Positions 9,143 to 19,674 of a stretch of DNA of 64,000 nucleotides are shown here, one piece after another. The DNA is from Acinetobacter variabilis (GTDB taxonomy: Bacteria; Pseudomonadota; Gammaproteobacteria; Pseudomonadales; Moraxellaceae), in the NCBI RefSeq assembly GCF_000369625.1, contig NZ_KB850111.1, positions 62,001-126,000 on the forward strand, in the 5' to 3' direction. The number at the start of each line of letters is the position of its first letter. The first letter of the stretch is position 1. The position numbers were made by a program, and so were the translations under genes. Under the pieces are notes generated by a model that saw nothing but the letters and a program-made list of their open reading frames with translations, ran no database searches and was not told the DNA's origin.

Positions 9143-9837
9143 TCAGCTTCTTCCACTTGTGTTTCTATAATTGGGCGTTCGATTTCCGGGTCATCGACCA
9201 ACACGCCTACGCTTTCGAGCTTAATTTGTAAAATTTGACGTTCTTCTTTACGTTCAATCAAAGCATCCCATGCACTTTGATATACTTTTTTGGCATTTTC
9301 AATATCATTTTTGGCAACATAGATATCGCCACGAGCTTCATCAGCGGTTGCTTTAAATGCAGGTTCAGTGACTGCATCTAAAGTTTTCAGGGCTGCATCA
9401 TATTTTTTCTGTGCTAATTGTGCATAAGCCAGACGCAATTTAACAACCTGAACTAGGCCTTTATCGTCAACTTTAGAGTTTTCAACTTTTTGCAATGCTT
9501 TCTCAGCGGCAGCATAATCTTGCTTGTCATAAGCCAGTTTCGCCATGACCAGCTGGGTTTGAATCGCTTGGGCCGAATCCGGTGCTTCTTTAACAATCTT
9601 GTCTGCAGTTTCAGACAGCTTGGCAAAAGCATCACCATCTGCAGCCTGTGCTTCATCCATCAATTGCTGAACCTTGGCAGTCTGCATTTGCGATTCTGCC
9701 AAGTTTTTCTTCTGCCAATATTCCCATCCGAAAAAGGCAATCAGCGCAACCAGAATCCCGATAATGATCGAAGAACCATACTTCTTCGTGAAGGATTTCA
9801 AACTTTCAAGTTGTTCATCATCAGTCATTGCGCTCAT
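9139..9837 (-). CDS. yfgM: YfgM-family tetratricopeptide protein, ancillary SecYEG translocon subunit
   Basis: 232 residues: a short cytoplasmic head, one transmembrane helix at about residues 24-45 (SIIIGILVALIAFFGWEYW), then a periplasmic TPR-like domain rich in Ala, Lys and Gln. YfgM interacts with PpiD at the SecYEG translocon and helps periplasmic folding. It is coupled to bamB by a four-base overlap. The ATG start used has a second Met three residues later, which cannot be excluded. Confidence 0.88.
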   Translation of the reverse strand: MSAMTDDEQLESLKSFTKKYGSSIIIGILVALIAFFGWEYWQKKNLAESQMQTAKVQQLMDEAQAADGDAFAKLSETADKIVKEAPDSAQAIQTQLVMAKLAYDKQDYAAAEKALQKVENSKVDDKGLVQVVKLRLAYAQLAQKKYDAALKTLDAVTEPAFKATADEARGDIYVAKNDIENAKKVYQSAWDALIERKEERQILQIKLESVGVLVDDPEIERPIIETQVEEAE

Positions 9838-9867
9838 GCGATTACCTTTTTCCTAATGTTTTATCGA

Positions 9868-11163
9868 TTATTTTGAAGAAATTTTAGTACTGAAAAATGC
9901 GACAAAGTCAGCAAATGGCACAGTAGATTGCTCTGCAGTCGCCAGCTCTTTCACCGTAAAGCTTTGTGTTTCAAGTTCACGCTCACCGATAATGGCTGCA
10001 TATAAAGCACCGGCCTGATCGGCTTTTTTCATTTGCGATTTCATTGAACCCTGAGAGCCGACTTTCAGACGAATATTACTGCCTGCAGCTTCCAATTGAT
10101 CACGAATCTGTTCAGCCAATACCAGTGCTTTACCTTGAGAAGCAGGATCGGCAACCAGGAATACTTCGCAATCACGTACTGGCGTATTGTCTTCCACCTG
10201 TTCCAGGAGAAGCAATAATCGCTCCATCCCCATCGCGAAACCAACTGCAGGCACAGATTGATCCGCTTTGCCTTTCAATTGACCGACCAAGCCATCATAA
10301 CGACCACCAGCACACACAGTACCTTGCGAACCTAAGTGAGTAGTGGTCCATTCAAATACGGTTTTGTTATAGTAGTCCAGACCACGTACCAGTTTCTGAT
10401 TGATGACGAAGCTAATACCGGCATCTGACAAATACTGTTGTAACTGGTTAAAGTGTGCCAGTGTTTCTTCACCCATAAAGTCGTGAAGTTTTGGCGCATT
10501 TTCTAGAATGCTTTGAGTTTTGGCATCTTTGGAATCCAGAATACGCAGCGGATTAGTCGTCAGACGACGTTGAGAATCTTCATCCAGATCCGCTTTATGC
10601 GCTTGCAGGAACTCTACCAGTGCCGCACGATACGCTGCACGTTCATCAGACTCGCCCAGTGTATTCAGTTCAAGTTGAACTTTGTCAGCAACGCTCATAC
10701 GTTTCCAAAGGCGCGCAGTCATCAGAATCAGCTCTGCATCTTGATCAGGTGTTGCCACACCAAAGGTTTCCACACCAAACTGGTGGAACTGACGATAACG
10801 GCCTTTTTGCGGTTTTTCATAACGGAACATCGGTCCGATATACCACACTTTCGGTGTTGCACCACGAAGCAGGTTATGTTCCAGCATCGCACGTACACAG
10901 CCCGCTGTTCCTTCAGGACGTAAAGTCAGAGACTCAGGCGGATTACCTTTGTCCAGGAAGGTGTACATTTCTTTTTCAACGATATCTGTGGCATCACCGA
11001 TCGAACGTTTAAACAGATTGGTCTGTTCAACCATCGGCAAACGGATCTGTTGATAGCCATAGGCATCCATCAGACCTGACAGATGCTGTTCAAGACGTCT
11101 CCAAGCTGGGGTTTGCGTTGGGAGAATGTCATTAAAACCTTTGATTGCGACGATTGAACTCAT
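9868..11163 (-). CDS. hisS: Histidyl-tRNA synthetase
   Basis: 431 residues, the usual size for a bacterial class II HisRS. Motif 1 lies around GFNDILP..., motif 2 around [17 protein letters not shown] and [20 protein letters not shown], the HisRS-specific [15 protein letters not shown] and [11 protein letters not shown] follow, and motif 3 is [10 protein letters not shown]. The C-terminal anticodon-binding domain is complete. It charges tRNA-His in the cytoplasm. Only three bases separate it from ispG upstream. Confidence 0.97.
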   Translation of the reverse strand: MSSIVAIKGFNDILPTQTPAWRRLEQHLSGLMDAYGYQQIRLPMVEQTNLFKRSIGDATDIVEKEMYTFLDKGNPPESLTLRPEGTAGCVRAMLEHNLLRGATPKVWYIGPMFRYEKPQKGRYRQFHQFGVETFGVATPDQDAELILMTARLWKRMSVADKVQLELNTLGESDERAAYRAALVEFLQAHKADLDEDSQRRLTTNPLRILDSKDAKTQSILENAPKLHDFMGEETLAHFNQLQQYLSDAGISFVINQKLVRGLDYYNKTVFEWTTTHLGSQGTVCAGGRYDGLVGQLKGKADQSVPAVGFAMGMERLLLLLEQVEDNTPVRDCEVFLVADPASQGKALVLAEQIRDQLEAAGSNIRLKVGSQGSMKSQMKKADQAGALYAAIIGERELETQSFTVKELATAEQSTVPFADFVAFFSTKISSK

Positions 11164-11166
11164 GAT

Positions 11167-12288
11167 CTACTCAGAAAAACTTGTGCGAATAATTTCTTTT
11201 GATTTGGCTTCTTCAAGCTCGGAAACACGTTGACGAACCATTGATTCGATTTCATCAACCAGTTGATTGGTATCGATTAAATGACTCTTTTCACCATTAC
11301 GATACACCAGTGAGCGCGGACTTGCACCTACTACACCAATATCGGCTTCTTTGGCTTCACCCGGACCATTCACTTTACAGCCAATCACAGACACATCCAT
11401 CGGAACACGGACATCTTCCAGACGTTCTTCAAGGGTCTGCATTACTTTAATCACGTTAAATTCCTGACGTGAACAGCTTGGGCAGGCAATGAAGTTAATT
11501 CCATTAGAACGAAGACCCAGCGATTTCAGGATATCAAAACCAATCTTGATTTCTTCTTCAGGCTCGGCTGCCAGAGAAATACGCATGGTATCGCCAATGC
11601 CTTCCATCAGTAGACCGCCAAGAGCAATCGCTGATTTTACTGAACCGGTACGATACACACCCGCTTCAGTCACACCCAAGTGCAGTGGATTATCAATCTG
11701 TTTAGACAGCAGACGATAAGCATCCATAGTCAAAAACACATTTGAAGCTTTAACCGATACTTTAAATTCATGGAAATTCAGACGATCCAGAATGTCGATA
11801 TGACGCATCGCAGATTCCAGCAATGCTTCACCTGTTGGCTCGCCATATTTTTTCTGGATATCTTTTTCCAGTGAACCGGCATTCACGCCAATCCGCATAG
11901 AAATGTCATTATGACGTGCTGCTGCCACGACTTCACGAATCTTGGCTTCCGAACCGATATTCCCCGGGTTAATACGCAGACAGTCTGCACCCAGATCAGC
12001 AACAGCCAGCGCAATTTTATAGTCGAAGTGAATATCTGCGACCAGTGGTACGTCAACTTGCTTACGAATTTCACCAAATGCGGCCGCTGCTTCCATACTT
12101 GGAACAGAGACACGCATGATGTCTGCGCCTGCATCCACACAACGCTGAATTTGAGCAACAGTTGCTGCGACATTGCAGGTTTCAGTATTGGTCATTGACT
12201 GAACAGTGATCGGTGCATCACCACCGACATAGACAGAACCGACACGGATTTTACGTGTTGGACGGCGCTGAATTGGATTTACGATCAT
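11167..12288 (-). CDS. ispG: 4-hydroxy-3-methylbut-2-enyl diphosphate synthase (flavodoxin)
   Basis: 373 residues. IspG (GcpE) converts MEcPP to HMBPP in the non-mevalonate isoprenoid pathway. The TIM-barrel part begins [12 protein letters not shown], and the [4Fe-4S] ligands are visible near the C-terminus: [12 protein letters not shown] (two Cys) and [10 protein letters not shown] (third Cys and the Glu ligand). It lies between rodZ and hisS in the conserved gammaproteobacterial order and is probably in the same operon. Confidence 0.97.
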   Translation of the reverse strand: MIVNPIQRRPTRKIRVGSVYVGGDAPITVQSMTNTETCNVAATVAQIQRCVDAGADIMRVSVPSMEAAAAFGEIRKQVDVPLVADIHFDYKIALAVADLGADCLRINPGNIGSEAKIREVVAAARHNDISMRIGVNAGSLEKDIQKKYGEPTGEALLESAMRHIDILDRLNFHEFKVSVKASNVFLTMDAYRLLSKQIDNPLHLGVTEAGVYRTGSVKSAIALGGLLMEGIGDTMRISLAAEPEEEIKIGFDILKSLGLRSNGINFIACPSCSRQEFNVIKVMQTLEERLEDVRVPMDVSVIGCKVNGPGEAKEADIGVVGASPRSLVYRNGEKSHLIDTNQLVDEIESMVRQRVSELEEAKSKEIIRTSFSE

Positions 12289-12311
12289 GATTTCGCCCTA
12301 TCTGCTCACCA

Positions 12312-13097
12312 TTAACGTGATAAACGGAAATCTGCTTTTCCGTTAACCGTATAAGGTGACAATGCAATACTTTCATTATTTAAACTGAGTGATACTGCTG
12401 TCGCATCATCCAGTCGGATCTGGAATGGCGCTTCACCGTTCAGCTCTATAGTAGACGCCTGACGACCAGTGGCCAGCACGTTACCACCTGCATCTACAAT
12501 ATGCACAGAGGTCGGACGGCTAAAATCAAGCTTGAGCTGATCACCGGACATGGCAGCACCGGCATCCAGATTTAAAATTTCGACATCAGAAGAGGTGTCC
12601 GCAACTTCGGCACTATTCTCGCTGCTCTCTGACCAGTTCTGGATCATGGCGACCAGTGCACCCAAGATCAGTACTATAACCAGTGCAATCAGGCCACGCT
12701 TTAACCATTTGCGGTTACGATCACGTTTTGAACCTGGCAATTTACCCATGATCTTGATTGGAGAATCTTTCAGGGCGTGCGTTGCAACCATACCGGTATC
12801 ATTGGCATAAATTTCATCAAAACGCTGAATCAGGCTAGAAGCATCGACACCGAGATATTTGGCATAGGTGCGGTAATAGCCCTTGATAAAGGTCGCTTCA
12901 GGCAAAGATTTATAATCATCCTTTTCCAAGGCATTCAGGGTCTTTACCGGAATATTGAGTTCTTTGGCAATGTCTTCAAGCTCACGTTGCTGATTAATAC
13001 GAATCTTGCGTAAGTACTCACCTGGACGCTGAACATTTCCTAACGCGTTTGGAGCTACGCTCGAATTATTCGAATCTGAATTAGGATTTACTTCCAT
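12312..13097 (-). CDS. rodZ: RodZ-like cytoskeletal/cell-shape protein
   Basis: 261 residues. An N-terminal HTH_25 domain (GEYLRKIRINQQRELEDIAKELNIPVKTLNALEKDDY region, residues about 26-62, and KGYYRTYAKYLGVD) is followed by a basic stretch, one transmembrane helix near 136-158 and a periplasmic DUF4115 domain ending in LSPYTVNGKADFRLSR. RodZ links MreB filaments to the membrane elongation machinery. Its start lies ten bases inside the end of pilF. Family assignment is firm; activity in this organism is inferred. Confidence 0.88.
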   Translation of the reverse strand: MEVNPNSDSNNSSVAPNALGNVQRPGEYLRKIRINQQRELEDIAKELNIPVKTLNALEKDDYKSLPEATFIKGYYRTYAKYLGVDASSLIQRFDEIYANDTGMVATHALKDSPIKIMGKLPGSKRDRNRKWLKRGLIALVIVLILGALVAMIQNWSESSENSAEVADTSSDVEILNLDAGAAMSGDQLKLDFSRPTSVHIVDAGGNVLATGRQASTIELNGEAPFQIRLDDATAVSLSLNNESIALSPYTVNGKADFRLSR

Positions 13098-13888
13098 ACG
13101 GCCTCAGTACTGTACTGTAATTGCAAATAACGTTGGTATTCCGGGCTTTCAGGGAACAATGCACGTAATTGATTGACCAATACCTGCATGCCTAACTGAT
13201 CGCCACTGGCACGCGCAGTGCGAATGCCAATCCAGAGCGCACGGGCACTCTGGTTTTTCTGCCCCACGCCACGTACAAACTGTTCATACATTTGAGTCGC
13301 GGCCGGGAACTGCTGGTTCAGATAAAAAATTTCTGCCAACTCTAACATTGATATATACGAAGCGCGATTAGCCTGTAGTGCCTGTTTGAATGATTTTTCA
13401 GCATTCACCAAATCACCCTGTTTCAGGTAAATCCGTCCCATATTTTCAAGGGCACGAAATCGCTGGTCATAACCTAAAGTTGCGCCGGCAATTTCGAACT
13501 GCTCGATCGCATCTTTATAGCGCTCAAGCTGATATAAATAGGTGCCGTAGTTATTTCGTGCCTGGGCATTTTTGGGATCTGCCGAAATTGCACGCTTGAA
13601 ATAACCTTCGGCCTTTTCAAGATTAGGTTTGCTGCCTTCCTGCTGAAGCAGCACGCCCATCATCATATTGGCTTGCGAATCACGCGGATTAGTTTCCAGT
13701 GCCTGATCCAGCGCACGTTTAGCTGAATCCAGATCACCGTTTTTAAGATATTCAACCGCCAACTGAGTACGAACCTTGGTGGCTTTTTCCGGGTCCTTCT
13801 GACCCAGATCTGGCGTTTGACACGCAGTTAAAACCAAAGACCCACATACTACTGAAACCAAAGCAAGTTTAGATGTCAGATTACTCAA
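13088..13888 (-). CDS. pilF: Type IV pilus biogenesis/stability lipoprotein PilF (PilW)
   Basis: 266 residues from TTG at 13888. The frame is open upstream into rlmN, but the TTG has AGAGG about eight bases before it and gives a clean lipoprotein signal ending LTAC (Cys23). Several TPR units follow (LNPRDSQANMMMGVLLQQEG-type and AISADPKNAQARNNYGTYLYQLERY-like blocks). PilF is the outer-membrane pilotin needed for PilQ secretin assembly, so this gene probably supports twitching and DNA uptake. It lies between rlmN and rodZ in the classic rlmN-pilF-rodZ-ispG order. Confidence 0.88.
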   Translation of the reverse strand: MSNLTSKLALVSVVCGSLVLTACQTPDLGQKDPEKATKVRTQLAVEYLKNGDLDSAKRALDQALETNPRDSQANMMMGVLLQQEGSKPNLEKAEGYFKRAISADPKNAQARNNYGTYLYQLERYKDAIEQFEIAGATLGYDQRFRALENMGRIYLKQGDLVNAEKSFKQALQANRASYISMLELAEIFYLNQQFPAATQMYEQFVRGVGQKNQSARALWIGIRTARASGDQLGMQVLVNQLRALFPESPEYQRYLQLQYSTEAVWK

Positions 13889-13902
13889 TTGGCGACCTCT
13901 TG

Positions 13903-15138
13903 TTATCCTTGTGAGCGCATAATCTCGTTGGACTGCGCAATTTTCTTTTTCCACTGTTCCGCACGACGGGTACGGTCAGCGACTTGTCCTACCAGTTGTC
14001 CACACGCAGCGTCGATATCATCACCACGTGTCTGACGAATCGTACACACAAAACCGGCATCAGACAAAGTTTTTTGGAAAGAAATAATCCGGTTACGGCT
14101 TGAACGGCCATATGGCGCATGCGGGAACGGGTTAAATGGAATCAGGTTAATCTTGCTTGGCAGATCTTTGAGCAGCTTGATCATCTGCTGGGCATGTTCA
14201 GGCTTGTCATTTACGCCATCCAGCATTACGTATTCGATGGTTACGTGCTTACGCGCACTTTCATTACCATCTTTAGTGATATAACGCTGACAAGCGGCAA
14301 TAAGCTGCTCTAGCGGATATTTTTTGTTGATTGGCACCAGTTCATTACGCAGTTCATCATTGGTTGCGTGTAATGAGATCGCCAAAGCCACATCAATATC
14401 TTGTGCCAACTGGTCAATTTTCGGCACGACACCAGACGTTGAAAGCGTCACGCGGCGTTTAGACATGCCATAAGCAAAATCGTCCAGCATAATGCGCATA
14501 GAATTTAATACAGCGTCATAGTTCAGCAATGGCTCGCCCATACCCATCATCACCACGTTGGTCACTGAACGCTCACGCTCAGCCACAGGCACTTCTTCCA
14601 TATAGGAGTAGTTTGCCATCCACAACTGACCGATGATTTCAGCTTGAGTCAGGTCACGCTGGAAACCTTGCTTACCGGTTGAACAGAATGAACAGTCCAG
14701 GGCACAGCCTACTTGTGAAGAAATACACAGGGTCTTACGTGAGCCGGTCTTGTCTTCTGCCGGAATCAGGACAGTTTCAACCAGAGAGCCGTCACCATCA
14801 CCGACACGGAATACCCATTTACGGGTACCGTCTTTGGAATAGTTTTTATGCACCACTTCTGGCGCTTTAATTTCACAAATCTTTTCCAGTTTTTCACGCA
14901 GCTTGCCTGAGATATTGGTCATCTCGGCAAAATCAGTCACGAAATACTGATGAATCCATTTCATCACCTGACCGGCACGGAACTTCTTCTCGCCCATATC
15001 TTCGAAGAATTTTTCCATTTGCGGACGTGACATGCCTAGTAAGTTCACTTTTTCCACAGAATTTTGCTGTGCAGGAGTGGACGGAGATTGTTGCTGTGCA
15101 TCAGAAACTGCTGATGTAGCGACCACTTCAGTACTCAT
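13903..15138 (-). CDS. rlmN: Dual-specificity 23S rRNA/tRNA adenine C2-methyltransferase RlmN
   Basis: 411 residues. The radical-SAM cluster motif CxxxCxxC is present as CALDCSFC (Cys145, 149 and 152). [13 protein letters not shown] and LSTSGVVP follow, and the catalytic cysteine lies in [20 protein letters not shown] near the C-terminus. RlmN methylates A2503 of 23S rRNA and A37 of some tRNAs. The first 28 residues are a Ser/Gln-rich extension beyond the conserved core. First gene of the minus-strand rlmN-pilF-rodZ-ispG-hisS-yfgM-bamB run. Confidence 0.96.
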   Translation of the reverse strand: MSTEVVATSAVSDAQQQSPSTPAQQNSVEKVNLLGMSRPQMEKFFEDMGEKKFRAGQVMKWIHQYFVTDFAEMTNISGKLREKLEKICEIKAPEVVHKNYSKDGTRKWVFRVGDGDGSLVETVLIPAEDKTGSRKTLCISSQVGCALDCSFCSTGKQGFQRDLTQAEIIGQLWMANYSYMEEVPVAERERSVTNVVMMGMGEPLLNYDAVLNSMRIMLDDFAYGMSKRRVTLSTSGVVPKIDQLAQDIDVALAISLHATNDELRNELVPINKKYPLEQLIAACQRYITKDGNESARKHVTIEYVMLDGVNDKPEHAQQMIKLLKDLPSKINLIPFNPFPHAPYGRSSRNRIISFQKTLSDAGFVCTIRQTRGDDIDAACGQLVGQVADRTRRAEQWKKKIAQSNEIMRSQG

Positions 15139-15204
15139 GTGTATACCTAAACCATGTCTAAAGATGAAAGGAGAAGCTCAATATCTGAGCAAAGAATTAT
15201 TCAG

Positions 15205-15247
15205 AGAATAAAAAAACCAGATAAGTATAATAACACTTATCTGGTTT
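15205..15247 (-). terminator. Terminator of ndk
   Basis: AAACCAGATAAGT and ACTTATCTGGTTT form a perfect 13-bp stem with an eight-base loop, followed on the minus strand by a T run. It lies 12 bases after the ndk stop. Confidence 0.9.
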
Positions 15248-15259
15248 GAATACTGCGTA

Positions 15260-15691
15260 TTAACGAGTACGTGGAGCAATCTCAGTTTGCGCGAAGAAGT
15301 AGTTAATTTCGCGGTCAGCAGATGCTACAGAGTCAGAACCGTGAGCAGCGTTTTCGTCGATGCTTACAGCGAAGTCTGCACGGATTGTACCAGGAGCAGC
15401 TTCTTTAGGGTTAGTCGCGCCAAGGATGTCACGGTGAGCAAGAACAGCGTTTTCGCCTTCAAGAACTGAAACAACAACTGGACCAGAAGTCATGAATGCA
15501 ACTAGGTCACCGAAGAAACCACGTTCTTTGTGCTCAGCGTAGAAGCCTTCAGCTTCAGCTTGAGTCAGGTGTTTCATTTTAGTCGCAACGATTTTAAGAC
15601 CTGCTTTTTCGAAACGAGCAAAGATGTCACCGATGTGGTTTTTAGCAACTGCGTCTGGTTTTACGATAGATAATGTACGTTCAATAGCCAT
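15260..15691 (-). CDS. ndk: Nucleoside diphosphate kinase
   Basis: 143 residues, full length. [15 protein letters not shown] is the standard N-terminus, and the phosphohistidine loop is [16 protein letters not shown] with the active His near residue 117. It equilibrates NTP and dNTP pools using ATP. AAGGAG precedes the ATG, a TATAAT -10 lies 42-47 bases upstream, and its own terminator follows, so it is a single-gene unit. Confidence 0.97.
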   Translation of the reverse strand: MAIERTLSIVKPDAVAKNHIGDIFARFEKAGLKIVATKMKHLTQAEAEGFYAEHKERGFFGDLVAFMTSGPVVVSVLEGENAVLAHRDILGATNPKEAAPGTIRADFAVSIDENAAHGSDSVASADREINYFFAQTEIAPRTR

Positions 15692-15732
15692 GATTGGCTC
15701 CTTAAGTCAATTGTTGACATGAAAATTTGCCG

Positions 15733-15738
15733 CATTAT
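15733..15738 (-). promoter_or_regulatory. Probable -10 box of ndk
   Basis: On the minus strand TATAAT stands 42-47 bases before the ndk ATG, within GGTATAATG. No good -35 match is obvious, so only the -10 is claimed. Confidence 0.5.
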
Positions 15739-15800
15739 ACCGAATAATGGACTTTTTTCTGCCTTTAAACTGTAAAAAAATTGCTTTTTTCAATTGGCAA

Positions 15801-16001
15801 TTAACGTGCTTCGTCAATCCATGCCATTTGAATGGCTTCCAGAAGCCCTTCGGTTGATTTGGTTGGATCATCTTCAAAATCAGGAAGTGCACATACCCAG
15901 GCATGCAGGTCAGTAAAGCGAACCCATTGCGGATCCACGTCTGGATGCGCTTCATACAATTCAATCGCGATATCGAGGGTATCAGTCCAACGTAAACCCA
16001 T
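15801..16001 (-). CDS. iscX: Fe-S cluster assembly protein IscX (YfhJ)
   Basis: 66 residues, the full length of this tiny acidic protein. Recognisable features are GLRWTDTLDIAIELYE, the DPxxVRFTDLHxWV core and the ending EAIQMAWIDEAR. IscX binds IscS and iron and modulates Fe-S cluster assembly. Here it stands apart from the isc operon, between ndk and a PAP2 phosphatase. Confidence 0.9.
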   Translation of the reverse strand: MGLRWTDTLDIAIELYEAHPDVDPQWVRFTDLHAWVCALPDFEDDPTKSTEGLLEAIQMAWIDEAR

Positions 16002-16089
16002 GTCTATTCCTAAGCCTATTTACTGTGATGTAGTACTTTAGCAAATCTGCAAATTTCTGCGAGCCTTTGCCAGATCATCTCGTAATTTT

Positions 16090-16641
16090 TTACAACATGA
16101 TATTAAAAAAAGGTGCCGTAAATACAATCATGGTGGCTACCAGTGCGCCCAATATGGCTCCTACCGCCACATCACTCGGATAATGCAAGCCTAAAACCAT
16201 TCGAGAGATCGCCACCAGAATGGCAAATGGCAACATTAAAAACAGCAAGAAAGGTACGATATAACCCAGTACGATTGTGACCATCACCGCATGCAAGGTA
16301 TGTCCCGAAGGAAAACTAAAATGGTCCAGCGGATGCTCACAAAGCCGAATCACCTGATGCACCTGGTAAGGACGTGGCCGTACTGTTTTGGTTTTTAAGA
16401 GTTTATAAATCAGGGTCCCAACCATACTGCCAAACACCAGATAAACAATCTGTAAGGTATACATCAGACCCTGAATCAGCCAGACGGCAATGAGCATCAA
16501 ATACCAGAATACGCCATTGCCCAACCGGCTAATGATTTTAAAAAAAGCCGCAATGCGTTCTGAATGTGAAAAATGATTAAGATAAATACAGCCTTTTAAA
16601 TCAATTTCTAAAAACTTTAATTTTGCATTCTGAAATTTCAT
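16090..16641 (-). CDS. PAP2-family membrane phosphatase
   Basis: 183 residues. The three phosphatase motifs are all present: KTVRPRPYQ (KxxxxxxRP type), PSGHTLHAV, and SRMVLGLHYPSDVAVG (SRxxxxxHxxxD). About five hydrophobic segments indicate an inner-membrane enzyme. Relatives dephosphorylate undecaprenyl pyrophosphate, phosphatidate or phosphatidylglycerophosphate; the substrate cannot be told here. Initiated at ATG 16641. Confidence 0.85.
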   Translation of the reverse strand: MKFQNAKLKFLEIDLKGCIYLNHFSHSERIAAFFKIISRLGNGVFWYLMLIAVWLIQGLMYTLQIVYLVFGSMVGTLIYKLLKTKTVRPRPYQVHQVIRLCEHPLDHFSFPSGHTLHAVMVTIVLGYIVPFLLFLMLPFAILVAISRMVLGLHYPSDVAVGAILGALVATMIVFTAPFFNIML

Positions 16642-16822
16642 TGTAGAGCTCTTATTGTTTTATGCCCTGCATTTCAGGTTTTGTACGACTGAAAAATAGA
16701 GCTTGTTCAAATTGACGCATGAGATAATCGCTATTCACCTTTTTTAGTTTCTTAATACCTGCATCCTTCTGTAATCGTTATAAATCGCCTAATTCAAACA
16801 TCTAACAGATGAATTCTTACTA

Positions 16823-17017
16823 CTATCCCAACCTACTCAGCCAACTTTTCCGATCATGTTGCAGCTGTAAACAAGTACATCCATGATCATTAGCGATCAT
16901 TGCTCCACCGCTGGCCATCGCCTCCTGCACTATATTTTCTAAGCTTTCAATCCGACCTATCCCTGAACTGTTAATAGATAATTTATTTATACTGGTATTC
17001 AGTGAAATAAGTCTGAA
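16823..17017 (-). pseudogene. Coding-like open frame of 64 codons without a convincing start
   Basis: The minus-strand frame between TAA at 17018-17020 and TAG at 16823-16825 reads without stops. It gives a plausible protein piece containing SGIGRIESLENIVQEAM, then ASGGAMIANDHGCTC and LQLQHDRKSWLSRLG. Codon use looks protein-like. There are internal ATGs (before ASGG and before IAND) with GGAG-like sequence nearby, so a short peptide gene is also possible. I do not recognise a family. Confidence 0.25.
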
Positions 17018-17296
17018 TTACCACATTCAATTCATTCTTTGAGAATAATTATCTAGCCTTTAACAAAACCTGAGAAGGATCGAATGTGCTTCGAGTATAG
17101 TGCAGTTATAGCGCCCAAGACTTTGGTGAAAATGTATCTGGAAGCCGCTTCTTGCCTTGCTCTTACTCAAAATTTGGTTATTTCAAAGCATTTAAAAGTT
17201 AAAGAGATATAACTATCCATACTTTTGATCAAGTATGAAATTAAGGTGTGACTGTTTTATGAATTGATTTATGGGAGCTGAATATTTCTTACATTA

Positions 17297-17392
17297 TTAA
17301 ACTTGCTGATGCTTTACGCCTGTTCTATCTGCCTTTTCAATTTCTTTACTATACTTCTGCTCAACTAATAACCGATTAAATACCTGATTCAT
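17297..17392 (-). pseudogene. 31-codon coding-like fragment
   Basis: ATG 17392 to TAA 17297 on the minus strand encodes MNQVFNRLLVEQKYSKEIEK followed by about eleven more residues. It is hydrophilic and helix-prone, unlike random translation of this AT-rich region. No Shine-Dalgarno is seen. It may be the tail of a decayed gene. Confidence 0.2.
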
Positions 17393-17451
17393 GCCGATGG
17401 ATTCAACTTATAAAATAATTGCCATTTTGGGATATGATTTATTTTTTGAGA

Positions 17452-17655
17452 TCACCTTTTATCCTCAAATTCCCAGTCAGGCAACAAATCTACTCCAAAC
17501 AATAAACATAAAATTGGAATTAAGACAGCTAACAATAAACTTAATGAAAACCAGCTAAATCCCCAATACATCACGATAAATAATCGTTTGGATTTGTTGC
17601 TATAAAGTTTCGGTATTTTTAAATTCGACTCCACATTGCTCAAGCTCTTAATCAC
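17452..17655 (-). CDS. Small hypothetical membrane protein
   Basis: 67 residues from GTG 17655, with GGGAG just upstream but close. A basic N-terminal part (KLYSNKSKRLFIVMYW) leads into one long hydrophobic stretch (FSLSLLLAVLIPILCLLFGV) and an acidic tail DWEFEDKR. This could be one or two membrane segments. No family recognised; it lies alone in a gene-poor region and may be spurious or a remnant. Confidence 0.35.
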   Translation of the reverse strand: MIKSLSNVESNLKIPKLYSNKSKRLFIVMYWGFSWFSLSLLLAVLIPILCLLFGVDLLPDWEFEDKR

Positions 17656-17763
17656 CTACTCCCACTTCAGTCCAAGCATAGATATGATTTTCCATATTAA
17701 AAATTCAGTTCGATCTTTCATCTTATCTTCTTATATTTATTTAAATTATTATTTGACTATATA

Positions 17764-17789
17764 AAAACCCACTCTAGTGAGTGGGTTTT
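17764..17789. terminator. Bidirectional terminator-like stem-loop
   Basis: AAAACCCACTC and GAGTGGGTTTT form a perfect 11-bp stem with a TAGT loop. It lies just downstream of the extra copy of the ilvC 3' end, as a native ilvC terminator would. Confidence 0.75.
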
Positions 17790-17816
17790 CGCATTCAAAT
17801 CAAATGATTCAAGAAA

Positions 17817-17861
17817 TTAGTTTTTCTCTTTATCTATGATTTTGTTTGCTTGAATCCAAGG
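17817..17861 (-). pseudogene. Second, diverged copy of the ilvC 3' end
   Basis: 45 bases match the 3' end of the intact ilvC (18059-18103) at 41 positions. On the minus strand they encode [14 protein letters not shown] and a stop, against [14 protein letters not shown] in the real gene. The four differences are all transitions, three of them silent, so this is a related allele rather than a fresh duplication. Homology stops abruptly at 17861. Confidence 0.8.
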
Positions 17862-17960
17862 TATGAACGAGTACAAAACACTGTTTTGTACGAAGTGCAA
17901 GGAAGCAAAGCATTGCTTTGAATGAAGCGCAAGGAATGAAAACCACTGCTTTCCTTTCTT
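17861..17960. repeat. Cluster of hairpins with 32-bp direct-repeat spacing
   Basis: GTACAAAACA-C-TGTTTTGTAC (17871-17891) and CAAAGCA-T-TGCTTTG (17906-17920) are perfect stems. GAAGTGCAAGGAA (17892) recurs as GAAGCGCAAGGAA (17924), 32 bases on. This has the look of a dispersed intergenic repeat. A 20-codon frame with three Cys (from ATG 17863) reads through it, but I treat that as incidental. Confidence 0.6.
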
Positions 17961-18007
17961 TGAGACACACAATTTTAACTAAGGATGTCAGTCATTTTTA
18001 CAAGATA

Positions 18008-18036
18008 TAAAAAAGCCCCTGTTATAAAACAAGGGC
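18008..18036 (-). terminator. Terminator of ilvC
   Basis: GCCCCTGTT and AACAAGGGC form a nine-pair stem with one mismatch and a short loop, followed on the minus strand by TTTTTTAT. It lies 23 bases after the ilvC stop. Confidence 0.8.
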
Positions 18037-18058
18037 CTTGTAACTCAGAAATTAGAAC

Positions 18059-19087
<1,029 letters not shown>

Positions 19088-19182
19088 TTAAATGCTTGTG
19101 TGTCCGTTTCATCAGGCAATGATCCTTGATCACATTGCCTGAAGCCCCCTTCTTATTAGAATGAGGAAATAATTTAGAAAAT

Positions 19183-19674
19183 TTAGATGGTTAGTACTTT
19201 TTCGCCGCGTGCGATACCTGATACGCCTGAACGCACCACTTCCAGAATCGTGTTTTCCGCTAATGCATCAATAAAACCGTCGATTTTCTCAGTCGTACCC
19301 GCGATTTGAATCGTGTAAGTTGTTGGCGTTACGTCAACCACCTGACCACGGAAAATATCGGTCGTACGTTTGATTTCATCACGGGTTGCGCCTAAAGCTT
19401 TCACTTTGATCAACATCAATTCACGTTCAATATGCGCACCTTCAGACAGATCCACCACTTTAACCACTTCTACCAGCTTGTTCAGCTGCTTAGTGATCTG
19501 TTCGATCTTGTGATCATCACCATAAGTCGTCAAAGTCAGACGTGAAAGTGTTGGGTCTTCAGTTGGCGCAACGTTCAATGTTTCAATGTTGTAGCCGCGT
19601 TGTGAGAATAAACCTACCAAGCGAGAAAGCGCGCCTGCTTCGTTTTCTACGAGTACAGAGATAATATGTCTCAT
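19183..19674 (-). CDS. ilvN: Acetolactate synthase small (regulatory) subunit
   Basis: 163 residues from ATG 19674. The open frame extends nine codons further upstream, but this ATG overlaps the ilvI stop (ATGA) and has GGGGAG about nine bases before it. An N-terminal ACT domain ([20 protein letters not shown]) binds the feedback inhibitor valine, and the C-terminal domain ends [11 protein letters not shown]. It activates and regulates the large subunit. ilvH is an equally valid name for this family. Confidence 0.95.
   Translation of the reverse strand: MRHIISVLVENEAGALSRLVGLFSQRGYNIETLNVAPTEDPTLSRLTLTTYGDDHKIEQITKQLNKLVEVVKVVDLSEGAHIERELMLIKVKALGATRDEIKRTTDIFRGQVVDVTPTTYTIQIAGTTEKIDGFIDALAENTILEVVRSGVSGIARGEKVLTI

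Larger units (their letters stand above)
16642..17451. other. Gene-poor stretch with coding-like vestiges
   Basis: Eight hundred bases with no complete gene. Two short minus-strand frames within it look coding-like and are listed separately (16823-17017 and 17297-17392). Otherwise the sequence is AT-rich and interrupted in all frames. It adjoins the duplicated ilvC end and may be a scar of a lost insertion. Confidence 0.5.

Noticed and set aside
13889..13954. Longer pilF start inside rlmN
   Set aside because: The lipoprotein signal and ribosome site both point to the TTG at 13888.
15707..15964. 85-codon minus-strand frame overlapping iscX
   Set aside because: It is an out-of-frame shadow of iscX, and its peptide has no family features.
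17863..17925. 20-residue cysteine peptide gene (ATG 17863)
   Set aside because: It coincides with two perfect hairpins of a repeat, and has no ribosome site; the repeat explains the sequence better.
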